A DNA stretch of 64,000 nucleotides from JBCAWW01 sp039024315 (lineage in GTDB: Bacteria > Bacteroidota > Bacteroidia > J057): NCBI GenBank assembly GCA_039024315.1, contig JBCCQN010000001.1, positions 1 through 64,000 of the forward strand, in the 5' to 3' direction. Position numbers and translations under genes: made by a program. The notes beneath the pieces are model-generated. The model worked only from the letters and a program-made list of their open reading frames with translations. It was not told the DNA's origin and ran no database searches. How positions within the stretch are numbered: position 1 is the first letter of the stretch; each line of letters starts with the position of its first letter. Shown here piece by piece: positions 57,201 to 63,749 of the stretch.

Positions 57201-57771
57201 TCGTTCTGCTAGTTGTTACTCCTGGATTGACCGTAACCGTAGTGGGGCTGATATTGGTGATACTTAAGGCTGCGTGTAAAATGTTATATGCCTGAGATTG
57301 ATCACTAAGGGTGCCTTCGTTAGTTGTAAGATCAAAGGAGTTGCGGGGTGTATTGCCATTTACCATATAAGTCCGACCATCAAGGTCAGCCTCGTATTCA
57401 ATCGTAAAGCTAAGGGTTCCTGCCACTGGGAGATCTCCTGCGGAGAACGTTAAACTCGCGTCATTGCTGACATCTACCTCTTGCACATTGTGGCCAGAAA
57501 GATTACTTACACTTCCACTGACATAGTTTACTCCATCCGGAAGCCCTATCACAATACTCTGACCCGTCAGAGGAAAGGAGCTACTATTTACATACTCAAC
57601 CGTGAATGTTTTTGCTTCATCAAAGACTGTGATCTCGTTCGGCGTAGTGAAAGTGGGGTAAACATCACTGAGCGTTTGTGCAGGGAGTCTTGAGGCAACT
57701 AAGACAAAAGTTATTAAGATGAATAAGCGAAGGATAATAACTTGTGTGGTAAGGGGAAAGGTAGATCTCAC
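51238..57771 (-). CDS. giant T9SS-secreted protein with FG-GAP repeats and an ASPIC/UnbV domain (copy 2)
   Basis: The 2177-residue paralogue of the preceding gene has the same domain order and long stretches of near-identity (SLYHNDGNGRFTQ, ATETGHSFGSSW, QNTLKAYFGLGDASQIDS). A signal peptide ending RLPAQT is clear. The start is a GTG at 57771; no in-frame ATG lies between it and the upstream stop codon. FG-GAP repeats lie at about residues 1275-1630, ASPIC/UnbV near 1640-1715, then SdrD-like and DUF11-like domains and the T9SS tail (HKYVSKLIVQ). It shows Cys pairs (CDEVIYTNLHCPGACDEGMG). Function unknown; surface display or binding is inferred. Confidence 0.88.
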   Translation of the reverse strand: MRSTFPLTTQVIILRLFILITFVLVASRLPAQTLSDVYPTFTTPNEITVFDEAKTFTVEYVNSSSFPLTGQSIVIGLPDGVNYVSGSVSNLSGHNVQEVDVSNDASLTFSAGDLPVAGTLSFTIEYEADLDGRTYMVNGNTPRNSFDLTTNEGTLSDQSQAYNILHAALSITNISPTTVTVNPGVTTSRTISIINGGYGRLNALYLVDVYGSGLTLSAIDVGTLSATADTLFLSGSDFNGIGNGDNYFDSFESMDLTETILATGCTDMTVQSTIDIYWGQGAQIQNDDQSFAYLDIDIVNPDLAVVAQDSLNTCYAAGEASQQSITLTNNGDGTAEDLVLNLYKSTGGSYNQDLFSRIDASSITYQIGENGTPTSIAPTSSLATRNDGAYSCLGSNPIGSVELSLPDLAAGSNYIIKFDMYHCCVDPCAGQGVAGWRYSLDYDNACDNNPQSSSGTPQGTMSASMSVFSETPADMFDGQKENFTYTLTSHNNSYPLGEGAYYKVSFTIPIGLAWSGDTADIVWQSGVNEWEILALDYNSSTKLLEVKYLLEAPFTLDQSEIILALSGDCNEAGAATGAIALELDVDFVADTTCSSTCTMPILCDEVIYTNLHCPGACDEGMGFNYFSVARTNFGAPDNDQNGLADAAGSLDMNNVRANRVMVGDTFRTTFYGVVHTSATHPSWSYGYAESEVEKGSYLSSVGASIRVYDASSASYLTCNNVAISSTVDGEDQLFEYDFSVATLAASCASFSGFTFGDGDSVWLYTDYAVTTNPGGVVRENTIENEFYLSDIANPSNNSNKFQCAYFDGRYTLIGYFYAVSAEDYVTIDDCEKTISQNYFMSIGDCCDNYAGGDLFPYEFRSWSTMERAKVLIPENYEVLEITFEQRRTRFVNGTTTETVTIPAPDFTWNDTLFFDLSQYYTTEGGTINPSDDGYQGKLNVKIAPTCDVPTNVYQDVVWGFTFLEQDILSGSETNWYAVNPDHVRFQPPSIKLSSPAKTLDGLMRTVTWTLRVKNNSSSAGMRNAWLHLVEPGADLQILSVVNKDSGDTLSLTSDIYQLGAISTNTTQKYLITAAYTQCGPQDLVVHAGYECSGYPTQFSAFACPYSTFNLRVEPEESEMQMRISGSTVGDNCDGQVKLNVEVLSALKAHVDSIYLVFTLPSSGTISPTSSEFNFKYPLSANWTTLSDPVGNQFTINTWEHNATLADYGLEGILDVNMNRLQIEALFDLAANYQPGENITVSAYAKRPCGDDLPIINLVYDPSVKFSRGVNTGLETDLGNSWGASWGDFDGDGDEDLLVPEYNHWDGSHLYRNNGDGTFTSVSGGSLTSETGSNVGATWADYDNDGDLDVFMANNVRAENRIYRNDGTGNFDVPDVGDLNDYNGYCHSPTWVDYDNDGHLDVFVAEYMPTRFNQLYSNAGNGTFAAAEGNPIILEATFSMGGAWGDYDNDGLVDLFISNSWDNNNSLYHNDGNGRFTQITSGNIVNDGGNSLGASWADYDNDGDLDLYVTNASNQANFFYENNGDGTFSKNTSSLIATETGHSFGSSWFDADNDGDLDLYVVNDNGNANRLYMNDGGGDFSLPTDIYPNEDLENSSAIAVADFDNDGDLDMFVANNNNSANTLYINDKGNCNSWKCFSLEGTVSNRSAIGAKVHVKANIYGQDVWQMREIMSQTGGISAQNTLKAYFGLGDASQIDSVMIEWPSGYRQYMGSLATNSCLDVQEDQVSKISGYIFVDANGDCTFNEGEKVIPNVQLNITPTNRQIVSDEHGYYEFYADTGSYTITQLGSPNYTPTCYSSITTDVEKSGGSFVNPPSTNFPNAVTCSGNDLGLTLSSTALRKGFRNSYAISYFNDGASSLYNAELAITVDQEIIFLSATTPWDTVEDNGSTQTYVWELDTIKAFSAHTILVTDSVSASATVGASTSTVGTFRNVPSDCNVSDNTYNDYNTIAGAIDPNDLRVFPEGDILPTDSLTYRIRFQNVGSVPATHVVIRDPLSPFLDWSSIEVIGASHDYVQSINEDGVLSFRFDYIMLADSMRDEPNSHGWIDFRILPKASVTEGLEIKNQVAIQFDFEDPLETNTVINKISFGTEEQAIKTIRIQPNPMAESALIYLSEIDSYFAEGDIVKWELFSSLGQLLQEGMPTQNSVIIKRGKLSEGLYWIKVEDKLGHKYVSKLIVQ

Positions 57772-57878
57772 TTCAGTTGAATAATTATTAGTGGCGGTAT
57801 GGAATTACACGACAATAATAATTGGAAAAATTAAATTAAATGTTCGTTTAGTAAATTTTACATTACACCTTTTCGCAA

Positions 57879-57923
57879 TACATTGAGCCTCATTTATCAT
57901 GTCGATAAATGAGGCCCAATGTA
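57879..57923. repeat. 20-bp inverted repeat downstream of the xylanase gene
   Basis: TACATTG...CAATGTA arms pair over 20 bp with a single mismatch and a 5-nt loop (57899-57903). It has no T-tract on the minus strand, so its role as a terminator of the xylanase gene is uncertain. It could act as a bidirectional RNA-processing hairpin. Confidence 0.6.
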
Positions 57924-57960
57924 GAAAAAATGCTAGCAATAAAGATCTAATCTAACTCGC

Positions 57961-60087
57961 CTAGCGAAGGATCAATTTTTGGACTATTCGCTTGTCTTGG
58001 TTTGAAAGTTCTATGAAATAGACCCCTTTAAGATGACCTAAATCAAGCCTTATAGGTAATGTTTCTTGCTCAAAAGAAAGTACTTTTCGGCCATGCAAGT
58101 CATATATTTGGATATTTGCTCGCTGCAGGTTTGGACTAGAAATCAAAACCTCTCCTGCCGAAGGGTTGGGGTATAACTTGAGCTCGGGACTAATGAAATC
58201 TTGTAGATTTGTGCTCACATTATTACACACGATATCATAGTTTTGCGCCTCCAGCAGCTTGATAGTATCCCGTACGGTTTGACCGTCGCAGACATAAGAA
58301 ATCTCATATTGTCCTTTAAAACCTTTCACGCTTGCTATCCCATCTGCGCCACTAAAAATGGTTTTGTCGGTCCACCACTCATCAAAAACGAGTCCAATAA
58401 AGGTCTGTCCGGGCTTACTTAGCGTCCAATCTTGTCTAAATAAATTCACCGCTGGATTGAGCCAAGTAGAGCCGTCCCAGAAGTTCCAAAATAGGAATCC
58501 GTCCATACTCGGGTGGCTAAAAGTTGCCGTCAAAAAGTCCCTCAAGTAGTCTGATCCAAGATCTTCATCTACGATAGGCGGGAGGTCAAATTCCGTTACT
58601 TTTGCCTTGAGTCCATAAGTGTTGTAAAAATCGTCATAGGTAGCTAAGACGGTTGGAATCGCATTGGGAAAACCGCCAATATGTCCTTGAAACCCAATCC
58701 CATCAATAGGCGCCCCTGAATTGATGATTTCGCCTAGATACTGCTTCAACTCATCATACTGTTGGGCTCCAGGCTCATTGCTCAAAGTAAGGGTGACAAA
58801 ATCGTTTAGCCATAGACCGATGGTACTGTCCTGATTGTAAGCCTCTTGAAAAATTTCTCCGTATAATTCTCGACCAGTAGGGTAGCCTGCATTGCCTGCA
58901 AAGGCATCTGCAAGCGTTCGATTGGTAACAATCTCATTGATTACGTCCCACTCGGCCACTTCTCCCGCTATTCCAGGGTAATTGAGGATGGTATTAAGGT
59001 GCTGATCAATACGATTTTGGATATAAGGAATGTCATTGAGATTGGCGTTGATATCGCTTGGGAGATTATCTGTGCCCGGCCAAACCAAATTATGGCCCCT
59101 GATTTGGATATCATGACTACGTAGCCAACTGACGGCACTGACCAATTCGGTTTTGTTGACAAACCACTCACTTTCCCAAGCGGGCCATTTCATATCGTTT
59201 TCAAATACTACCCAATTAAAGCCGTGTCCTTGACCATCTAGGTCTATGATTTTGTTGTAGTAGATGATGTTTTGGTTGTTATTACCCGGCAGTTTATCTG
59301 CGGTTACGGCGCTGCCGAACGCAAAGTCATGTTTGAGCATTTTGACTTTTACGCCTGCATTATTCACAGGATCCCCATTAGTATCTACGATATTAAAACT
59401 CAAATCAGCTTTGCGCAATGAATCGATTCTAAGGGCAGCTTCTGCTCTCCAAGGGGCATTAGCTTCATAGCCACCATAAAACTGATTATTAATCTCATTG
59501 GGGAGATTTCCGACGGCGGTATTTTGGTCATAATTGAGCGCCGTAAAGCCTCCGATTTGTATCGTTTGAGCTTGATAAGCCAAGTGAAAACCCCAGCTCA
59601 TGGCGTTTGCTCCATAATTGCTGCCAGCTGTAAAGGGAATCGAATAACGTCGCCAATCCGTACCTACGGGCAAGGTCAAAATTACCTCTTTGGCGAAGGT
59701 GGTAGCGTTTTCGACAAAGAAATTAACTTTACCTTCTCCACCTATCGAACGGATATAGAAGACCGCAAGCATCACATCGCCATTTTGCACAGCATTAGTA
59801 TTACGGATATTCCAGCCCGCGTCCCAAGGAGCATTGCCAGCTGCTCCGAGTACATGTTCTACCATCAAGCTAAAGGGCTGACCGCTGACAGTTTGTTGGG
59901 TATTGCTGCTGCCGTAGCCAATAGCGGTATTCATGATGTCTGTCTCATTGTCAAAAAACACCCAACTACCTTGCGGGAGGCCATGATTTGCCTGTAGGCT
60001 ATCTTGGAGTTGGGTGTGATAGGCATCTTGAGCCCTTAGGGGTAAGATGAAACCTATCGTCAGTATAAGAAGGGCAAAATTTTTCAT
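57961..60087 (-). CDS. secreted GH10 endo-1,4-beta-xylanase with N-terminal CBM and T9SS tail
   Basis: The 708-residue protein starts at the ATG at 60087 with the signal peptide FALLILTIGFILPLRAQ. Residues about 30-190 form a carbohydrate-binding module (CBM4/9-like, beta-sandwich). The GH10 catalytic domain (about 225-610) has GHNLVWPG, the acid/base Glu in EWDVINEIV and the nucleophile Glu in KVTEFDLPPI. A T9SS type A sorting domain ends the protein (LKLYPNPSAGEVLIS to LILR). It hydrolyses xylan backbones outside the cell and is the enzyme of the xylan-type utilization locus to the right. Confidence 0.94.
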   Translation of the reverse strand: MKNFALLILTIGFILPLRAQDAYHTQLQDSLQANHGLPQGSWVFFDNETDIMNTAIGYGSSNTQQTVSGQPFSLMVEHVLGAAGNAPWDAGWNIRNTNAVQNGDVMLAVFYIRSIGGEGKVNFFVENATTFAKEVILTLPVGTDWRRYSIPFTAGSNYGANAMSWGFHLAYQAQTIQIGGFTALNYDQNTAVGNLPNEINNQFYGGYEANAPWRAEAALRIDSLRKADLSFNIVDTNGDPVNNAGVKVKMLKHDFAFGSAVTADKLPGNNNQNIIYYNKIIDLDGQGHGFNWVVFENDMKWPAWESEWFVNKTELVSAVSWLRSHDIQIRGHNLVWPGTDNLPSDINANLNDIPYIQNRIDQHLNTILNYPGIAGEVAEWDVINEIVTNRTLADAFAGNAGYPTGRELYGEIFQEAYNQDSTIGLWLNDFVTLTLSNEPGAQQYDELKQYLGEIINSGAPIDGIGFQGHIGGFPNAIPTVLATYDDFYNTYGLKAKVTEFDLPPIVDEDLGSDYLRDFLTATFSHPSMDGFLFWNFWDGSTWLNPAVNLFRQDWTLSKPGQTFIGLVFDEWWTDKTIFSGADGIASVKGFKGQYEISYVCDGQTVRDTIKLLEAQNYDIVCNNVSTNLQDFISPELKLYPNPSAGEVLISSPNLQRANIQIYDLHGRKVLSFEQETLPIRLDLGHLKGVYFIELSNQDKRIVQKLILR
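58912..58933 (-). repeat. AACGCTT-tailed hairpin, GATTG stem
   Basis: Read on the minus strand: a GATTG/CAATC stem around the loop TTAC, then GAACGCTTGC. It lies within the xylanase gene on the coding strand. Confidence 0.65.
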
Positions 60088-60104
60088 GCTGAAAGCTAGC
60101 AAAA

Positions 60105-60148
60105 AAATCAAAAAAGACAGACGCCTGAGACTTAGCTCAAGCGTCTGT
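60105..60148 (-). terminator. probable terminator of the four-repeat gene
   Basis: A 13-bp stem with one mismatch (60117-60129 with 60136-60148) is followed on the minus strand by a T-rich stretch. It overlaps the region just before the xylanase start codon, so expression of the xylanase gene may need its own promoter or read-through. Confidence 0.7.
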
Positions 60149-60160
60149 AAAGACTAACAA

Positions 60161-62596
60161 CTACTGTTTTAATATTCTAAGGGTGCCAGCTTGTACTCCA
60201 TCTACCCTAAGTTGGATAAAATACATTCCCTGACTTAGTGGGCCTAGATCGGTCTGAAGGCGATGATTTCCTGGAGCTCTGCGGCCAGCATCTTCTACCT
60301 TGACCAAGCTGCCTACACTATTGTAAACCCTTAATTCAACCTCAGCTAGATTGAGGAGATCAAAGTCTACGTTTAGTTGACTATTGACAGGATTGGGATA
60401 AGCGACAAAAGCGTTCAGCAAAGCTGGGGTCTCAATACTCGTCAAAGTCGCGCCGAAGGATAGCCAGTCGATACTGAGCGTTCCGGTGAAACCGCCCGTC
60501 TCAGGATTGATAAATAGCTGAATGTTTTCAATACGTTCTGCATCTACTGGGCAAGGGCCACTAGTACAGGGAGAACCACCAAAGGCACCATCTTGATAAG
60601 CATTGGTATAATCGAGTTCATAGACAGCATAGTCTGTACCGATCATCGCCGAAGGAGGACTGAGATTGGTTACATAACCTTGATTGTCCTGTAGGTCCAC
60701 TCGCATCAGCGTCGAATCTACGCTGGCTTTAGCCCTGATAAATAGTTTGTTGTTGCTACCTAAAGCGTCTATCAAAATTAATTCTCCGAGTTCATTGTGT
60801 GCATTGTAAACGACGGGAGAATAAGGAGCTGAGCTACCGTCCCCTGTGATGGTCCATTCGTCGTTGCTAATACTTGAGCTAAGCCCTCCGGTATCGTTCA
60901 AGAACAGGGAGGTATTGTCGTCCATCTGATCGCTGTAACCCGTAATTCCCTTTGGACCCATATCTTCACCTGCAGGCTGACCAATAGAAACAAAGTCGAT
61001 AAATAGCTCCCCATTAAAGCCTCCTTGGGCCGGATCTGGATAGAATAGCACTTGTGTAATTGCCGTCGGGTCCAAAGGACAAGGACCAGCCGTACAAGGA
61101 GAGCCCCCAAAACCTCCGTCAAAATAGTTGCCAGCGAAGTTATATTCGTAGATCTGATATTCGGAGGAAATCACCTTGGTAATGGCCGGGGCAGAAGTAA
61201 CATAGCCAGCTGTGTCCAATATATCCAAGCGTAGGGGGACAGATCCGCTCGCACTGTCAACTCTCGCCCGAATAAAGACTTTATCCAAGGCGGGAGCCAT
61301 ATCCAAAAATACCTGCTGGCCACTATCTTTATCATGTAAAATGTAGGAGACCGCAGAAAATGCGCCACTGCTACCATCTCCAGTGATAATCCAATCGCTG
61401 CCGGTTTCGCTAGAAACCAAGCCACCTGTATCCCCTATGTAGTCAACCGTTTCATCATTAAAGTGATCCTCGTAGAGCAGGACTGCTTCTGGTCCTGCGG
61501 CTTCGAGCGCTGTACCAAATGAGATATAATCAATCGTAATATCCCCCAGAAACATACCTGCTCCTGGCTCAATAAATATGGTAATATTACCAATTCGGGT
61601 GCCATCTACAGGACAAGGGGCAGTGGCTTGCGTGCAGGGCGTACCACCATAACCAAGGTCTGCATAAGTACCGGTAAAATCATACTCCAAAACTGAATAA
61701 TCAGTGCCTACAATCTTGGTGATTGAGCCTTGAGTGGTGATAAAGCCATTGATATCTTGTAAATCTATGCGTAAGGCCGTATTAGCTACACTCGATTTGA
61801 CTTTGACAAATAACTTATTGTTTGCCGTGACGTCTAGATCAATGGTATCTAAATTACTATTGCGGAAAATATAGGTCAGGGGATCAAAGGGCCCCATGCT
61901 ACCATCACCACTAATGGTAATCGTTGAGCTATCGGTATTTAGGTTGAGATTGTACCCAGCTGAGACAAAGGAAAACGAATTGATAGCGCTATCCGTCTCA
62001 AAATGATCTTGAAATACATCTGACATAGGGATCAAAGAAGGTTCGGAGCCAAAAGCGATATAGTCAATGACGACCGTGCCATTAAAACCGCCAACTCCCG
62101 GATCGGTATAAAATATCAATCGGTTGATCACCGAGCTATCAACTGGACAAGGGCCGGTACTACAAGGGGTACCACCATAGCCGCCGTCTTGATAGACACC
62201 AGTGAAGTCAAATTCTAATACTTGATAAGTAGAGGTAAGGGTTTTGCTTAAACCAGGTAGCGAAGTTAAATAGCCAGTAGAATCCTGCACATCCATACGC
62301 AATTGAGTACCAACCGCACTGGCCTTGGCTCTTACAAAAACTTTGTTATTTCCGCTCATGTCAAGTTTGATGCCCATATTCGCACTTGGATCATGGAGTT
62401 CGTAAGTAAAAGCATCAAAAGCGCCCGGATTATTGGCGGTTATGGTCCATTCGCCATTGGCTTCGCCGAACGTATAGCTCCCTGCTCCTCCAGTGAAGGC
62501 AGGATCATCATTGTCAAATTGGTCTAGATAGACCTGTCCGCTAGCGGTCTGTGCCCAAAAGAACAAACTAGCTAGTAGTAAGTAGTATCCTTTCAT
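60161..62596 (-). CDS. secreted protein with four tandem jelly-roll-like repeats and a T9SS tail
   Basis: The 811-residue protein has a signal peptide (YYLLLASLFFWAQTASGQ) and four repeats of about 170-190 residues. Each has a conserved FDND/FETD-like opening, a DMSGNNKVFVRAKAS-type strand block, GGYGGTPC..GPCPVD with two conserved Cys, and IDYIAFG at the end. The pattern resembles carbohydrate-binding modules of xylan- and glucan-active enzymes. No catalytic domain is present. The last 75 residues are a T9SS sorting domain. Its place in the PUL suggests a surface glycan-binding protein with four sites. The exact CBM family could not be named. Confidence 0.78.
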   Translation of the reverse strand: MKGYYLLLASLFFWAQTASGQVYLDQFDNDDPAFTGGAGSYTFGEANGEWTITANNPGAFDAFTYELHDPSANMGIKLDMSGNNKVFVRAKASAVGTQLRMDVQDSTGYLTSLPGLSKTLTSTYQVLEFDFTGVYQDGGYGGTPCSTGPCPVDSSVINRLIFYTDPGVGGFNGTVVIDYIAFGSEPSLIPMSDVFQDHFETDSAINSFSFVSAGYNLNLNTDSSTITISGDGSMGPFDPLTYIFRNSNLDTIDLDVTANNKLFVKVKSSVANTALRIDLQDINGFITTQGSITKIVGTDYSVLEYDFTGTYADLGYGGTPCTQATAPCPVDGTRIGNITIFIEPGAGMFLGDITIDYISFGTALEAAGPEAVLLYEDHFNDETVDYIGDTGGLVSSETGSDWIITGDGSSGAFSAVSYILHDKDSGQQVFLDMAPALDKVFIRARVDSASGSVPLRLDILDTAGYVTSAPAITKVISSEYQIYEYNFAGNYFDGGFGGSPCTAGPCPLDPTAITQVLFYPDPAQGGFNGELFIDFVSIGQPAGEDMGPKGITGYSDQMDDNTSLFLNDTGGLSSSISNDEWTITGDGSSAPYSPVVYNAHNELGELILIDALGSNNKLFIRAKASVDSTLMRVDLQDNQGYVTNLSPPSAMIGTDYAVYELDYTNAYQDGAFGGSPCTSGPCPVDAERIENIQLFINPETGGFTGTLSIDWLSFGATLTSIETPALLNAFVAYPNPVNSQLNVDFDLLNLAEVELRVYNSVGSLVKVEDAGRRAPGNHRLQTDLGPLSQGMYFIQLRVDGVQAGTLRILKQ

Positions 62597-62631
62597 AAGT
62601 CGAAGTTTAATTGGTTATGGGTTAAGTCTCG

Positions 62632-63738
62632 TTAGAGTATTTCTACAAAGCGAAGGTTATCAACATTCACTTCTAGTAGGGTATTGCTATCATCATCGTC
62701 GGTAAGAAAAATCTTGACGATTCTTACCTTGGCAGGATCGACGATCGCGCCATTGAGATCCACAAAGCGATTGAGGGGGATAGATAATCTCTGCCAGCCA
62801 TCGCTATCTAGATGAACTGTATGAGCAAAGTCATTGGGGTTACCGTTGTTTTCTAGTAGGATCAGAATGACATGGGTGTTGGTGCGCCCATTGTTATTCA
62901 CATCCAACTCAAGCAAAGTGTTATTAGCTGCCGTTCGAATCCCAAAATCTTGAAAACTATCTCCTTGCAGACCAAAGTAGGATTGCACACCCCCAATCCA
63001 AGTGATATCTAGATCATCAGTACCGCTGATTTTGAGGTAATTGTTATCAATAGGACTGGGGTCGCTGTTTTGTACTGCTGTAAGCGCCGTTTCATTGATG
63101 GCTCCTTTGAAGATCCAGCGTTCGGTGAGCGGGCGCATCCCTCCGCCATCAAAATCATTGATCAGAATATTGTTGACACTAAAAAAATCGATGGGAGAAC
63201 GAGCCAATCCGCCATTTGCGACCACGGTGATCGGCCCTTTTTCAACCTCTTCGGGTACGATAGCTCGAATAGAATCTGGTGTACTGATGATAATCTCCGC
63301 CTGTATGCTATCAAAGAAGTAAACTTCCAAAGGCTCATAAAAATTCTCCCCATAAATCGTAACCACCTCTCCTGCTGAGGCAGGTTGGGGATTGACAGCA
63401 TAGACTTCTGGAGGATCAAGCGTGACCCTAAATTGGGTGTTGACCTCACCAAAAGGAGTACGAATTTGTACTTCATGTTCCCCTAGGGGAACGCTTGCTG
63501 GGATTCGCATCAAAAGTGCGTGATCAGCATTGTAGGCATTGTTAAAATTGACCGCTTGACCGCTAAAGGTGATTGCTTGGATATTGCCCAGATTTTGGCC
63601 CTCTATGGTCACTAAGGTCCCCTCTGGTCCAAAGATGGGATCGATAATGTCAATGCTAGGTGGCCCCGGATCTTTTTGACAGGCGCCAAAGCAAAGACAT
63701 AAGCCCAAAAGCAAGTATATATATCGTAGAGAATGCAT
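62632..63738 (-). CDS. SusE/SusF-like surface glycan-binding lipoprotein with IPT/TIG domains
   Basis: The 368-residue product starts at the ATG at 63738 with a lipoprotein signal (lipobox CFGAC). Two IPT/TIG domains follow (about 30-110: IIDPIFGPEGTLVTIEGQNL; and about 112-195: NPQPASAGEVVTIYGENF). The C-terminal half (FDGGGMRPLTERWIFKG and later YLKISGTDDLDITW) is a jelly-roll glycan-binding domain. The order after SusD and before the binding and enzyme genes is typical of the surface glycan-binding protein of a PUL, which captures xylan for SusCD. Confidence 0.88.
   Translation of the reverse strand: MHSLRYIYLLLGLCLCFGACQKDPGPPSIDIIDPIFGPEGTLVTIEGQNLGNIQAITFSGQAVNFNNAYNADHALLMRIPASVPLGEHEVQIRTPFGEVNTQFRVTLDPPEVYAVNPQPASAGEVVTIYGENFYEPLEVYFFDSIQAEIIISTPDSIRAIVPEEVEKGPITVVANGGLARSPIDFFSVNNILINDFDGGGMRPLTERWIFKGAINETALTAVQNSDPSPIDNNYLKISGTDDLDITWIGGVQSYFGLQGDSFQDFGIRTAANNTLLELDVNNNGRTNTHVILILLENNGNPNDFAHTVHLDSDGWQRLSIPLNRFVDLNGAIVDPAKVRIVKIFLTDDDDSNTLLEVNVDNLRFVEIL
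63477..63496 (+). repeat. AACGCTT-tailed perfect palindrome, TTCCCC stem
   Basis: GTTCCCCTAGGGGAAC is a 16-bp perfect palindrome (63477-63492), followed by GCTT. It lies within the IPT lipoprotein gene, against the coding strand. It is the extreme case of the family, with only a two-nucleotide TA centre. Confidence 0.7.
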
Positions 63739-63749
63739 GATCAAATGAA

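Noticed and set aside
57481..57693. Plus-strand ORF near the start of giant gene copy 2
   Set aside because: Antisense to the signal peptide and first domain; no independent support.
51..63496. GAACGCTT as a Chi-like recombination signal
   Set aside because: The octamer is enriched, but it is used on both strands nearly equally (about 20 against 16 for the hairpin copies) in a window that should lie on one replichore. Chi sites are strongly strand-biased and are not preceded by hairpins.
51..63496. GAACGCTT as a DNA uptake sequence
   Set aside because: A ComEC gene is present, but uptake sequences known in Neisseria and Pasteurellaceae are fixed words without a variable stem. The idea cannot be supported from this window alone.
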